A stretch of DNA of 64,000 nucleotides from Streptomyces diastaticus subsp. diastaticus (GCF_011170125.1 NZ_BLLN01000001.1:310001-374000); one strand, 5' to 3'. Numbered from the stretch's first letter, positions 9,590 through 18,527 are shown. Notes: generated from the sequence alone by a model not told the origin. Numbers and translations: made by a program.

Positions 9590-9826
9590 CTACTCCTCCG
9601 GCCCGGGCGGGACGTAGGTGATCAGGTCTCCCGGCTGGCACCGCAGGACCTCGCAGATCTTCGCGAGGGTCGAGAAGCGCACGGCCTTGGCCCGCCCGTT
9701 CTTCAGGACGGACAGGTTGACGACGGTGACACCCACGTGGCCGGACAGCTCGGTCAGGGTCATGCCGCGCTCGGCGAGCAGCCGGTCGAGATGGATTCTG
9801 ATCGCCTGCGGTTCCTCCTCGGCCAT
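9590..9826 (-). CDS. XRE/Cro-C1 transcriptional regulator (YozG-like)
   Basis: This 78-aa protein is a single helix-turn-helix domain (MTLTELSGHVGVTVVNLSVLKNGRAK region, residues 22-47, then FSTLAKICEVLRCQPGDLI). This compact type is partnered with DUF2975 membrane proteins in many Gram-positive bacteria (B. subtilis YozG-YoaS arrangement). The start overlaps the stop of the DUF2975 gene by one base (TGATG), so the two are translationally coupled. It probably binds the TATCGAT palindromes upstream of the pair and represses its own operon. That is inference from context. Confidence 0.82.
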   Translation of the reverse strand: MAEEEPQAIRIHLDRLLAERGMTLTELSGHVGVTVVNLSVLKNGRAKAVRFSTLAKICEVLRCQPGDLITYVPPGPEE

Positions 9827-10410
9827 CAGATGGTCCCTTCGAGGTCCTCTCGCATGCGCACGCCCTCGCGCATGATCTTCCCCATGACCACCGCGGCCAG
9901 ACCGGCCAGGGTGAGGGCGGTCGGCCCGGAGACCACCTGCTCCACACCCACCATCGGGGCCATGCTCGCGACCAGCCAGCCCTGCGACCAGCCCGCGACG
10001 AGGCCGGTCACCGGCGTCCCCACGGCGACGAACCAGCCGAGCACGGTGAGCCGTCGCGCCACCATCCCGGTGAACGGCCCCTGCTCCACCACGGCCTTGA
10101 GCATCCGCGCGAAGAGGACCAGCGCCAGCGCGCCGAAGAGCAGCCAGGGCAGTGCGCTCCCGAGGTCGGCGAGGCGCTGCGCCACGGAGGGACTCTCCTG
10201 GCACAGGCGGGCGGCACTGCTGGACGCCTCCACCCCCGGCGCCACCGACAGCGGGTCGGCCAGCCTGGCGTTGGCCCAGAAGCCGGTCTCCACGCAGATG
10301 GCCCCGTCGTCGGACAGCCGCACTCCTGCCTTGCCGAGGAAGGCGAGCCCGAAGACGACCGACAGCGCTTGGGCCACCGCGGACAGATTCCTCGTGAGAC
10401 GCGTGTCCAT
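9826..10410 (-). CDS. DUF2975 membrane protein
   Basis: This 194-aa integral membrane protein has about four hydrophobic segments (residues 12-30, 86-104, 122-143 and 160-180), a periplasmic loop between helix 1 and 2 with two cysteines (C39, C70), and the short amphipathic ARMLKAVVEQGPF turn typical of DUF2975. The function is unknown. Such proteins are cotranscribed with a small XRE regulator and are thought to modulate it from the membrane. The ATG at 10410 lies 10 bp downstream of an AT-rich palindrome. No anti-sigma or transporter motif is seen. Confidence 0.82.
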   Translation of the reverse strand: MDTRLTRNLSAVAQALSVVFGLAFLGKAGVRLSDDGAICVETGFWANARLADPLSVAPGVEASSSAARLCQESPSVAQRLADLGSALPWLLFGALALVLFARMLKAVVEQGPFTGMVARRLTVLGWFVAVGTPVTGLVAGWSQGWLVASMAPMVGVEQVVSGPTALTLAGLAAVVMGKIMREGVRMREDLEGTI

Positions 10411-10420
10411 GAATCCCTCC

Positions 10421-10470
10421 CTATCGATTATCGATAGGTTCAAGGTAGCGGAGCATATCGATAATCGACA
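10421..10470 (-). promoter_or_regulatory. Twin AT-rich palindromic operators of the DUF2975-XRE operon
   Basis: CTATCGAT-T-ATCGATAG (10421-10437, 8-bp perfect arms) and TATCGAT-A-ATCGACA (10456-10470, one mismatch) are centred 34 bp apart, about three helical turns, just upstream of the DUF2975 start. They stand out in GC-rich DNA and are the likely sites for the XRE protein. Confidence 0.65.
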
Positions 10471-10594
10471 AGCCCACAGAGCGCGGCCCCTTCCCCTCCC
10501 CGCCTCGCCCCCACCCCCACCGCCCTGGCGGGAACGCCCTTGCGCCACGTGGGCCGGGGACGGGACGCGGGCCGGGCGCGTGGGCGAAGGAGCG

Positions 10595-10702
10595 GTGGGG
10601 ACGCCGACGGTGTACGACGTCGCCGGGCGGGCCGGGGTGTCGGCCGCGACGGTGTCCCGGGTCCGCCGCGCGCCAGTCGCGGCCGCGGCCACGAGGCGCG
10701 GG
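10595..10702 (+). pseudogene. LacI-family HTH remnant
   Basis: The frame from GTG 10595 reads VGTPTVYDVAGRAGVSAATVSRV, a textbook LacI N-terminal helix-turn-helix. It is followed by RRAPVAAAATRRG, after which homology to the hinge stops. No effector-binding domain follows: the frame runs into the start of the M55 peptidase gene. I read it as the decayed 5' end of a LacI regulator. An AAGGAG lies just before the GTG but too close to be an efficient ribosome site. Confidence 0.65.
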
Positions 10703-10758
10703 GATCACGGCGCGGGGCGGCAGGTGACGACCCCGGAGCGGCGCGTACCCTCCGGCCC

Positions 10759-11604
10759 ATGGACAACCAGAAGCGCCCCCGGATCCTCGTCTCCGTCGAC
10801 ATGGAGGGGATCTCCGGGATCGTGCATCCCGGCGAGACCAACCCGGAAGGGTACGACTACGGGCGCGGCCGGGCGCTGATGACGGCCGAGGCCAACGCGG
10901 CCGTCGCCGGGGTCCTCGACGCCGAGCCCGGTGCCGAGGTGTGGGTGGCAGACGCGCACGGGTCGTACCGCAATCTGCTGCCCGAGGAGATCGACCGGCG
11001 GGCCCGGCTGGTCCGGGGCAAGCCACGGCCGCTCGGCATGCTCGCCGGGATCGACGAGCGGACGGAAGCAGTCCTCTTCGTCGGCTACCACGTGCGGGCG
11101 GGCGCCGGGCCGGGCGTGCTGGCCCACACCATGAGCGACGCCCTCCTCGACGTCCGCGTGGGCGGGCGCTCGCTGGGCGAGATCGGCCTGAACGCGGCCA
11201 TGGCCGGTCATCTGGGCGTACCGCTGGTGCTGCTCAGTGGCGACGACGCGGCCTGCGCGGAGGCGCGCGAGCTGGTCCCCGGGGTCCACACGGTCGCCGT
11301 CAAGGAGGCACTGGCCCAGTTCGCCGCGGCGACCACGCACCCCGAGGAGGCGCGGGAGCGGCTGCGCCGGGCTGCCGCCGAGGCCGTCGCCGGGCGGGCG
11401 CGGGCCGAGCCCCTGGCACTGCCCGGGCCGCTGACGGTCGAGGTCGACCTGGCGGCGGCGCACACCGTCGACCTGGCCGTGCTCGTCCCGGGGGTCACCC
11501 GCGCCGGGGGCGCCCGCACGGTCACCTTCACCGCGGCCGATTTCGCCGAGGCGTACCGGCTGGTGGTGCTGCTGGTACGTCTGGGGAGCATCAGGCCCGC
11601 GTAG
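10759..11604 (+). CDS. M55 family D-aminopeptidase (DppA-like)
   Basis: This 281-aa zinc D-aminopeptidase is of the DppA family, which releases D-amino acids from D-Ala-containing peptides. The family hallmark SVDMEGISGI with metal ligands D14 and E16 is at the N-terminus. It is followed by ADAHGSYRNL, the LFVGYHVRAG metal histidine, TMSDALLDVRVGG and EIGLNAAMAGHLGVPLVLLSGDD. All the usual segments are present and the length is normal. No Opp/Dpp transporter is adjacent. Upstream is the LacI remnant. The enzyme acts in the cytoplasm on imported peptides, probably cell-wall-derived (inference). Confidence 0.87.
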   Translation: MDNQKRPRILVSVDMEGISGIVHPGETNPEGYDYGRGRALMTAEANAAVAGVLDAEPGAEVWVADAHGSYRNLLPEEIDRRARLVRGKPRPLGMLAGIDERTEAVLFVGYHVRAGAGPGVLAHTMSDALLDVRVGGRSLGEIGLNAAMAGHLGVPLVLLSGDDAACAEARELVPGVHTVAVKEALAQFAAATTHPEEARERLRRAAAEAVAGRARAEPLALPGPLTVEVDLAAAHTVDLAVLVPGVTRAGGARTVTFTAADFAEAYRLVVLLVRLGSIRPA

Positions 11605-12191
11605 GCGAGGCGGTGGGGCGGTGAGGGTGCGGCGGCCGTGACCCCGGCGGTCCATGAGGAGCAGGCGGCGGCGAGCGGGCGCTGCGCCGCGGAGCCGTGA
11701 CGAGGATCGTCGCCCCAGGTCAGCACTGCGTGCACGTACACGACGGGCGGGCGGGTGCCGCTCCCCGCGGCCCCGCCGTCGTCCCACACGGTGACGTGCA
11801 CCGCACACGGTGACGTGCACCCACCGACCGGGCTCCGACGGCTTCTCGCCGTCACCGCAGGCGCCACTCATCCGGGCGTCCCCCTCGGGTCGTCCCCGCC
11901 GAATTCGCCCGACCGGCGTGCCGCACCCGGCCGGTTCAAGGCCGCGAAGAACTCCCCTTCCGCCCGGGCCGGTTCCGCGGCCTCCTCGGTTGCACCCGGA
12001 TGGCGACGTGGCCGGCCGTCAGGACGTGCAGGGCGCGCCACTCGTCCGGCGGCGCGGGCTGGGCGCACGCGGGAGCTTCCCGGACGCGACGCCTGACCCC
12101 ACGCGCCCCGACCGGCTCTCGGGGCGTGCAACTTCCGCCGGAGGCGCGGCGTCCCAGTAGACGTACGTGACCGCGAACGAAGGAAGACGGC
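11605..12191. other. Intergenic region with 19-bp tandem duplication
   Basis: This 587-bp stretch has no supported gene. Open frames here lack ribosome sites and have compositional bias of non-coding DNA. It contains a tandem duplication of CACACGGTGACGTGCACC(G) at 11785-11803 and 11804-11821. The last 25 bp hold the ribosome site (GGAAG) of the FG-GAP gene. Confidence 0.5.
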
Positions 12192-13712
12192 ATGGCCTGG
12201 ATGCGACGCCCCGACACCCCCACGGCCCGGCGCGGGCGGTCCGGCAGAGCCACGGCCTCCCTGGCGGCGGCACTGCTCGCCGCCGGCGGGCTGAGCGCCG
12301 CCGCGCTGGCCCCGGGCACGGCGCTGGCGGACGGCCGGGCCGGGGCCGCGGCGGCCGACGACTTCAACGGCGACGGCTTCGCCGACCTCGTCGCCGGCGC
12401 CCCCGGCGGCACCGTCTCCGGCAAGGCCGGGGCCGGGTACGTCGCGGTGACCCACGGCTCCGAGAAGGGGCTCGCGCCGGCGCCCGGCACCGTGGTGAGC
12501 CGCTCGACGGCCGGGGTGCCCGGCACGGCCACCGCCGGGGAGGGCTTCGGCGAGACCTTCGCCAAGGGCGACCTGGACGGCGACGGCTACAGCGACCTGG
12601 TGGTCGGCTCGGCCACCGCCAAGCCCGGCGCGGTGATCCTCTGGGGTTCGCCGAAGGGCCTGACCGGCGGCACCGCCGTGGCCGGCTTCGGTCACACACC
12701 GCAGACCGGCGACTTCGACGGCGACGGCCAGACGGACCTCGCCCTGTTCGGCCCGGCGGAGGTCGGGGGCGACGACCCGGTCACCCAGGAGGCCCGCCTC
12801 CTCAAGGGCCCGCTGACCCGCGAGGGCACCCCGGCGGAGCAGCTCGACTTCCTCGACCGTTCCCAGTGGTGGGGGTACGACAGCGACGGCCCGGCCTGCG
12901 CCGACGACGACTCGTGCGTGGACGGCCCCACCTCGGTCGGCGGCCCGGTCCGGCCGAAGGCCGTCGGCGACGTGAACGGCGACGGCTCGGACGACCTCGT
13001 CACCTGGCTCTACGAGGGCGACGGCGTCTGGGCCCACCACCTGTTCACCGGCAGCGCCACCGGCTTCCGCGACGCCCAGGAGGCCGGACCGATCGGCAGC
13101 GTCGGCGACGACGCGGCCGTCGGCATCGGCGACGTGGACGGCGACGGCTACGACGACGTGGTGACCGGCAGCGGGGAGGCCACCGCCGAGGTCACCGTCC
13201 GCTACGGCTCGGCCTCCGGCCTCGGCGGCCGCGAGGACGCCTTCGACCAGAGCCTGCCCGGCCTGCACGGCGCCCAGGAGAAGGGCGACCACTTCGGCTC
13301 CTGCGTCGCGGTGGCCGACGTGACCGGCGACGGCCGGGCCGAGATCGCGCTCGGGATCAGCGGCGAGGACTTCAGCGGCCTGACGGACGCCGGTTCCCTC
13401 GCCCTGCTGCACGGCACCGCCTCCGGGGTGACGGGCGAGGGCAGCCAGGTCATGCACCAGAACACCCCCGGGGTGCCCGGCGTGGCGGAGAGCGGCGACG
13501 AGTTCGGCGCGGCCTGCGCCCTGCTCGACACCGACGGCGACGGCCACCGCGACCTGGTCGCCTCCGCGCCCGAGGAGAACGACGCGGCGGGTGCGGTCTG
13601 GGCGTTGCGCGGCACCGGCGAGGGCCTGACGGTGGAGGGCGCCTCGGCCTTCGGCCCGGGCCATGTGGACGGTCCCGTCGCGAAGGCCCGGTTCGGCGGC
13701 TTCCTGCGCTGA
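12192..13712 (+). CDS. Secreted FG-GAP repeat (integrin-alpha-like) protein
   Basis: This 506-aa protein starts with a twin-Arg-containing basic stretch and a hydrophobic core ending in ALADG near residue 47, a signal peptide. The rest is a seven-bladed propeller of FG-GAP repeats. Each repeat has a calcium-binding DxNxDGxxD loop (DFNGDGFADL, DLDGDGYSDL, DFDGDGQTDL, DVNGDGSDDL, DVDGDGYDDV, DVTGDGRAEI, DTDGDGHRDL). Surface or secreted FG-GAP proteins are numerous in Streptomyces and may be adhesins or enzyme scaffolds; no catalytic motif is seen. It ends in a terminator shared with the convergent VOC gene. Confidence 0.88.
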   Translation: MAWMRRPDTPTARRGRSGRATASLAAALLAAGGLSAAALAPGTALADGRAGAAAADDFNGDGFADLVAGAPGGTVSGKAGAGYVAVTHGSEKGLAPAPGTVVSRSTAGVPGTATAGEGFGETFAKGDLDGDGYSDLVVGSATAKPGAVILWGSPKGLTGGTAVAGFGHTPQTGDFDGDGQTDLALFGPAEVGGDDPVTQEARLLKGPLTREGTPAEQLDFLDRSQWWGYDSDGPACADDDSCVDGPTSVGGPVRPKAVGDVNGDGSDDLVTWLYEGDGVWAHHLFTGSATGFRDAQEAGPIGSVGDDAAVGIGDVDGDGYDDVVTGSGEATAEVTVRYGSASGLGGREDAFDQSLPGLHGAQEKGDHFGSCVAVADVTGDGRAEIALGISGEDFSGLTDAGSLALLHGTASGVTGEGSQVMHQNTPGVPGVAESGDEFGAACALLDTDGDGHRDLVASAPEENDAAGAVWALRGTGEGLTVEGASAFGPGHVDGPVAKARFGGFLR

Positions 13713-13738
13713 CCGCCCGCCGGGGCACCACGTTCCGG

Positions 13739-13771
13739 GGCGCCCTTCCCGCCGTACGCGGGGAGGGCGCC
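13739..13771. terminator. Bidirectional terminator
   Basis: Arms 13739-13750 and 13760-13771 pair over 12 bp (one wobble) between the convergent FG-GAP and VOC genes. Confidence 0.7.
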
Positions 13772-14239
13772 TCAGCCCTTTTGGGCGCCGCCCTCCCCCG
13801 CGGGCGGGTCGGCGTAGACGCCGTGGAGGATGCCGGTGGCCTGGCCGATCTCGATCAGGTAGCCGTCGGGGTCGCGCAGGTAGCAGCGGATCTCCGCCTT
13901 GCGGTCGATCGGCGGGGTGACGAACTCGGCGCCCTTCGCGCTCCACTCCTCGTAGACCGCCTGGATGTCGGCGACCCTGATGTTGAGGAAGCAGGTGGCG
14001 GTGGCGGGGTCGTCCGGCGGGTGGAGGGTGATACCGGGCTTGTCGGGGGTGGGGCCGCCGCCGGGGTTCATGATGAGCCAGCCGTTGGCGAGGCGGACCG
14101 TGCAGGGGTTCTCCTCCAGGATCACCTCGCCGCCCAGCACCTCGCTGTAGAAGGCGCGGGAGCGCGGCACGTCGGCCACGGTGAGGAAGTAGGTGAGGAG
14201 CATCCCGGACTCGGGCGCGGGAAAGCTTTTCTCGACCAT
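13772..14239 (-). CDS. VOC family (glyoxalase/bleomycin resistance-like) protein
   Basis: This 155-aa protein has the vicinal-oxygen-chelate beta-alpha-beta-beta-beta repeat. MLLTYFLTVADVPRSRAFYSEVLGGE starts the first module, and CFLNIRVADIQAVYEEWSAKGAEFVTPP with RCYLRDPDGYLIEIGQ forms the second; the terminal Glu is a typical metal ligand. The reaction is unknown. The start is the ATG at 14239 with a GGAACGA site. Upstream is a short run of 9-bp GTCGCTGTC repeats (about 14256-14285), probably non-coding. Confidence 0.83.
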   Translation of the reverse strand: MVEKSFPAPESGMLLTYFLTVADVPRSRAFYSEVLGGEVILEENPCTVRLANGWLIMNPGGGPTPDKPGITLHPPDDPATATCFLNIRVADIQAVYEEWSAKGAEFVTPPIDRKAEIRCYLRDPDGYLIEIGQATGILHGVYADPPAGEGGAQKG

Positions 14240-14363
14240 GGGGTCGTTCCCCCAGTCTGTCGCTGTCGTCGCTGTCGTCGCTGTCGGGGTTCCCCTCCCA
14301 TCGTGGGGCCGGGACGCGGACCGCGAAAGACGATCAAGAACTGGGGGCCCGGGGGCGCACGCG

Positions 14364-14402
14364 CCGGAGCGCCCCGGCGGGTGGTCCGCGGGGGCGCTCC
14401 GG
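14364..14402 (-). terminator. Terminator of the choline/betaine operon
   Basis: CCGGAGCGCCCC (14364-14375) and GGGGCGCTCCGG (14391-14402) form a 12-bp perfect stem 25 bp past the stop of the betaine-binding lipoprotein gene. Confidence 0.75.
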
Positions 14403-14426
14403 TGCGGCAAGGGGACGGCGGGGCCG

Positions 14427-15404
14427 CTACGGCAGCCATGCCTTCCAGGTGGACTCGTTGGCCTCGACCCACTTCTCGGCGGCCTCCTGCGGGTCCATCT
14501 TCCGGTCGGCGATCCACAGGGAGACCTGGTTCTGGTCCTCGGTGGTCCACTCGAAGTTCTTGAGGAACTCCGCGGCCTCGCCGCCGTTCTCCGCGAAGTC
14601 CGTGTTCAGGTACTTCTGGAGCGGGGTCTCGGGGTAGGCGCAGGCGACCTTGTCGGGGTCGGCGTCGCAGCCCTCCTCGTACGGGGGCAGTTCCACCTCC
14701 GTCATCGGCACCTTCTCGAAGAGCCACTGGGGCTGGTACCAGTAGCTGAGGAAGGGCTTCTCCTCCTTGGCGAACTGCTTGATCTGGGTGATCTGCGCGG
14801 CCTCCGAGCCGGCGAAGACCACCTGGTAGTCCAGGTCCAGGTTCTTCACCAGCGCCTTGTCGTTGGTGACGTAGGACGGCGAGCCGTCCATCAGCTGGCC
14901 CTTGCCGCCACTCTCGGGGGTGCGGAGCTGGTCGGCGTACTTGTCGAGGTTCTTCCAGTGCGTGACGTCGGGGTGCTTCTCGGCGAAGTACGTCGGGACG
15001 AACCAGCCGATGTGGCCGGTGACGCCGACGTCACCGGCGGCGGTGATCGTCTTCTTGTCCTCGACGTACCGCTTCTCCTCCTCCGGGTGGCCCCAGTCCT
15101 CCAGGATGGCGTCGACCCGCCCCTGGCTGAGCGCGTCCCAGGCGGGGACCTCGTCGATCTGCACGGTGTCGACGCGGTAGCCGAGTTCGTGCTCCAGCAG
15201 GTACTGGGCGACGGCCACGTTGGCCTGTGCGCCCACCCAGGACTGGAGGGAGAGGGTGACGGACTTGCCGTCCCCGGCGTTGGCGTACGGCGACGCCTGC
15301 TGGGTCATGTCGGCGGCGCCGCAGCCGGCCACGACGAGCAGGGCGCCGGACGCGGCGAGGGCGGCGGCGGTGCGGGCGGCCCGGCGCGATGGGATCGGCC
15401 TCAT
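14427..15404 (-). CDS. Glycine betaine/choline ABC transporter substrate-binding lipoprotein
   Basis: This 325-aa receptor is of the OpuAC/ProX type. A basic N-terminus, hydrophobic core and lipobox VAGC (Cys28) mark it as a lipoprotein anchored outside the membrane. The mature part has the periplasmic-binding type 2 pattern: VTLSLQSWVGAQANVAVAQYLLEHELGY, the LEDWGHPEEE segment, and several Trp/Tyr (FSYWYQPQWLFEKV-like) suited to the aromatic cage that holds quaternary ammonium. It is the last gene of the operon; its ATG is 1 bp after the permease stop. The ligand (betaine, choline or both) is inferred from the adjacent oxidation genes. Confidence 0.88.
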   Translation of the reverse strand: MRPIPSRRAARTAAALAASGALLVVAGCGAADMTQQASPYANAGDGKSVTLSLQSWVGAQANVAVAQYLLEHELGYRVDTVQIDEVPAWDALSQGRVDAILEDWGHPEEEKRYVEDKKTITAAGDVGVTGHIGWFVPTYFAEKHPDVTHWKNLDKYADQLRTPESGGKGQLMDGSPSYVTNDKALVKNLDLDYQVVFAGSEAAQITQIKQFAKEEKPFLSYWYQPQWLFEKVPMTEVELPPYEEGCDADPDKVACAYPETPLQKYLNTDFAENGGEAAEFLKNFEWTTEDQNQVSLWIADRKMDPQEAAEKWVEANESTWKAWLP

Positions 15405-15405
15405 G

Positions 15406-17400
15406 TCAGGCCCCCTTCGTCGAGGTGCGGCGTTCGGTGGGCTGGGTGACGCGGTCGAGCGTCAGGCCCAGGCAGACGATCGCGGCGCCGGCGACGAGGC
15501 CGACGGCGAGGTCGCCCTGGGCGAGGCCGAACACCACGTCGTAGCCGAGCGCGCCACCGCCGACCAGGCCGCCGATGATGACGACGGCGAGGACCAGGAC
15601 GACGCCCTGGTTGACGGCGAGCAGCAGCGAGGAGCGGGCCAGCGGCAACTGGACCTGGCGGATCTGCTGACCGCTGGTGGCGCCGAGCGAACGGGCCGAC
15701 TCCAGCGCTCCGGCGTCGACGCCGCGCAGACCCTGTGTGGTGATGCGGACGACGGCGGGCAGCGCGTAGACCACGGCGGCGGCGACGGCCGGGGCGCGGC
15801 CGACGCCGAAGAGGGCGACGACCGGGATCAGGTAGACGAACTGCGGCATGGTCTGGAAGACGTCCAGGACGGGCCGGAGCGCGGCCTCCACGCGGGAGGA
15901 GCGGGCGGCGGCGATGCCGGTGGCGAAGCCGAGCACGAGGGTGACGGCGACGGCGGCCAGCACCTGGGAGAGGGTATCGAGCGAGGGCGTCCAGACGCCG
16001 AGGACACCGATCGCCGCCATGGCGAGGGTCGCGGTGAGCGCGGTGCGCCAGGTGCCGATGAGCCAGGCGAGGGCGGCGACGATCAGCAGCAGGCCCCACC
16101 AGGGCAGCCACTGGAGGCCGTCGCGGACCGGGTCCAGGACCCAGGTGGTGAAGTGTCCGGCCCAGTCGGCGGTGCCGCCGATGAAGGGCACCCCGGAGTA
16201 GAGGTGGTCGGTCATCCAGTCGACGGCCCTGTTGACCGGTTCGGCGATGCCGTACGTCCAGGCGGTGGGCCATTCCAGGGCGGAGGCGAACCGGGCGCCG
16301 AGTGCCACCGCGAGGGTGACGACGCCGGCCACGGCCCAGCCCGCGGCCGGATTCAGGCCGCCCGTGGGGGCTTCCCCGGCGCCGATGCGGCGGCCCGCGG
16401 CGGCGGTGGTGCGGTCCAGGACGACGGCGAGCAGCACGATGGGGATGCCCGCGGCGAGCGCGGCGCCGACGTCGACGGAGGCGAGCGCCTGGTAGACCCG
16501 GTCGCCGAGACCGCCCGCGCCGATCACGGAGGCGATCACCGCCATGGACAGGGCCAGCATGATCGTCTGGTTGACGCCGAGCAGCAGCTCCTTGCGGGCC
16601 AGCGGCAGGCGGGCGGTGAACAGCCGCTGCCGGGCGGTGGTGCCGAGCGAGGTGACGGCCTCCATGACGCCGGCGTCGGCGCCGCGCAGGCCGAGCGCGG
16701 TGAGCCGGGCCATCGGCGGCGCGGCGTAGACCACGGTGGCGAGGACGGCGGCGGGCACGCCGATGCCGAAGACCAGGACGACCGGGAGCAGGTAGGCGAA
16801 GGCCGGGAGGACCTGCATGGTGTCGAGGACCGGCCGCAGCAGCCGGAAGACCCGGTCGGAGAGACCGGCGGCGAGACCGAGCAGGGCGCCGAGGATCACC
16901 GAGGCGAGCACCGCGACGATCATCAGGGCGAGCGTCTGCATGGTCGGCACCCACATGCCCAGCGCACCGCAGAGCAGGAAGGCGACGGCGGTGCCGGCGG
17001 CGAGGCGCACCCCGGCGACGCGCCAGGCGATCAGCCCGGCGGCCACGGTGACCCCGGCCCAGCCGCCCGCGAGCAGCACCAGGTAGACGGCGCGTACGCA
17101 CAGGACGACGGCGCCGGAGACGTGGCCGAAGAAGTAGAGGAACAGCGGGTGGCTGTCGCGGTTGTCGATGATCCAGTCGCTGGCGGAGCCGAGCGGCCCG
17201 GAGACGTCGACGGTGAGCGCCTCGGGCCAGCTCCCCGACGCCCAGCGGGCGTGGGCGAGCGGCACCAGGACGGCGGCGAGGACGGCGAGGGCCAGCAGCT
17301 TGGTGAGCGCCGGGTGGCGGCGGGCCAGGCCGAGCGGCCCGGCGCCGGTACTGCCCGGCGGGGCGTCGGTGCCCGCGGCCGGGGCGGTGGTGACGGCCAT
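15406..17400 (-). CDS. Betaine/choline ABC permease, two permease domains fused
   Basis: This 664-aa protein contains two full BPD_transp_1 permease modules in tandem, each with its EAA loop (EAVTSLGTTARQRLFTARLP near the middle and ESARSLGATSGQQIRQVQLP near the C-terminus). This is about double the length of ProW/OpuAB. Each half has five or six hydrophobic helices. A single polypeptide therefore could replace the usual permease homodimer. The start at 17400 overlaps the ATPase stop (ATGA), so translation is coupled. Osmotic regulation is likely by analogy with OpuA but not visible in the sequence. Confidence 0.87.
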   Translation of the reverse strand: MAVTTAPAAGTDAPPGSTGAGPLGLARRHPALTKLLALAVLAAVLVPLAHARWASGSWPEALTVDVSGPLGSASDWIIDNRDSHPLFLYFFGHVSGAVVLCVRAVYLVLLAGGWAGVTVAAGLIAWRVAGVRLAAGTAVAFLLCGALGMWVPTMQTLALMIVAVLASVILGALLGLAAGLSDRVFRLLRPVLDTMQVLPAFAYLLPVVLVFGIGVPAAVLATVVYAAPPMARLTALGLRGADAGVMEAVTSLGTTARQRLFTARLPLARKELLLGVNQTIMLALSMAVIASVIGAGGLGDRVYQALASVDVGAALAAGIPIVLLAVVLDRTTAAAGRRIGAGEAPTGGLNPAAGWAVAGVVTLAVALGARFASALEWPTAWTYGIAEPVNRAVDWMTDHLYSGVPFIGGTADWAGHFTTWVLDPVRDGLQWLPWWGLLLIVAALAWLIGTWRTALTATLAMAAIGVLGVWTPSLDTLSQVLAAVAVTLVLGFATGIAAARSSRVEAALRPVLDVFQTMPQFVYLIPVVALFGVGRAPAVAAAVVYALPAVVRITTQGLRGVDAGALESARSLGATSGQQIRQVQLPLARSSLLLAVNQGVVLVLAVVIIGGLVGGGALGYDVVFGLAQGDLAVGLVAGAAIVCLGLTLDRVTQPTERRTSTKGA

Positions 17401-18527
17401 CAGAGAACCGCCTCCCCCGCCTTCGCGAGCGGTCCGGCGGGGTCCGGGCCGGCGCCCGCCACCACGCCGAGGAGGCGGTGGTGGTCGACGACGCCGAGGC
17501 ACCGGCCGCCGTCCACGACGCGGGCGGTCTCACCGGTGCGGGCGACGGCCTCGATCGCCTGGGAGACGGTGGCGCCGGGGGCGAGGGCGGGGCCCTGCTC
17601 GGCCTCGTCGCCGGTGGCGGGGCGCATCGCGGTGCGCACGGTCAGGACCTGCTCGCGCGGCACGTCGCGGACGAAGTCGCGGACGTAGTCGTCGGCGGGG
17701 GAGCCGACGATCTCCTCGGGGGTGCCGAGCTGGACGACGCGGCCGTCACGCATCAGCGCGATGCGGTCGCCCAGGCGCAGCGCCTCGGAGAGGTCGTGGG
17801 TGATGAAGACCATGGTGCGGCCCTCGTCCTGGTGGAGCCGCTTGACCTCCTCCTGCATGTCGCGCCGGATCAGCGGGTCGAGCGCGCTGAACGGCTCGTC
17901 GAAGAGGAGGACCTCGGGGTCGACGGCGAGGGCGCGGGCGAGGCCGACGCGCTGCTGCTGGCCGCCCGAGAGCTGGCCGGGGCGGCGGTTCTCCAGTCCT
18001 TCGAGGCCGACGAGGGCGGCGGTCTCGGCGGCCTTGGCGCGGCGTTCGGCGCGCGGGACGCCCTGGATCTCCAGGCCGTAGGCGACGTTGTCGAGGACGG
18101 TTCGGTGGGGCAGCAGGCCGAAGTGCTGGAAGACCATCGCGGCGCGGCGGCGGCGCAGTTGGCGCAGCCGGTTCTTGTCCATGGCACGCACGTCCTCGCC
18201 GTCCATGGCGAGTCTGCCGGCGGTGGGTTCGATGAGCCGGGTCAGGCAGCGGACCAGGGTGGACTTGCCGGAGCCGGAGAGGCCCATGACGACGAAGACC
18301 TCGCCCTGGCGGACGTCGAAGCTGACGTCGCGGACGGCGGCGGTGCAGCCGGTGGCGGCGCGCAGCTCGACGGGGTCGAGGGCGGCGAGCGCCGGGTCGG
18401 CGGGGACCCGCTCGGCCTTCGGGCCGAAGACCTTCCAGAGGTTCTGCACGGAGAAGACGGGGGCGTCCTGGTCCGCGCGGGCGTCCTGCCCCGGCGGCGT
18501 ACTACTGGCGGTGGTGGCGTCACTCAT
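17400..18527 (-). CDS. Betaine/choline ABC transporter ATP-binding protein
   Basis: This 375-aa ATPase is of the ProV/OpuAA family. Walker [10 protein letters not shown] is at 82-90, the Q-loop near FQHFG, the signature LSGGQ at 186-190, Walker B LLFDEP at 207-212 and the H-loop His at 244. The ProV-specific extension before the P-loop (WKVFGPKAE) and the C-terminal CBS-like region (about 295-355, [17 protein letters not shown]) are present; tandem CBS modules sense ionic strength in OpuA. Only one clear CBS module is recognisable here. It overlaps betA upstream by 4 bp and the permease downstream. Confidence 0.9.
   Translation of the reverse strand: MSDATTASSTPPGQDARADQDAPVFSVQNLWKVFGPKAERVPADPALAALDPVELRAATGCTAAVRDVSFDVRQGEVFVVMGLSGSGKSTLVRCLTRLIEPTAGRLAMDGEDVRAMDKNRLRQLRRRRAAMVFQHFGLLPHRTVLDNVAYGLEIQGVPRAERRAKAAETAALVGLEGLENRRPGQLSGGQQQRVGLARALAVDPEVLLFDEPFSALDPLIRRDMQEEVKRLHQDEGRTMVFITHDLSEALRLGDRIALMRDGRVVQLGTPEEIVGSPADDYVRDFVRDVPREQVLTVRTAMRPATGDEAEQGPALAPGATVSQAIEAVARTGETARVVDGGRCLGVVDHHRLLGVVAGAGPDPAGPLAKAGEAVL

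Noticed and set aside
11755..12160. Plus-strand frames in the spacer before the FG-GAP gene
   Set aside because: They span the tandem repeat, have no ribosome site and show no protein pattern.
15220..17688. Very long open frame (about 820 codons) on the plus strand opposite the permease
   Set aside because: It is antisense to a conserved permease, starts without a ribosome site and has Gly/Asp/Glu/Gln-skewed composition typical of GC-driven shadow frames.
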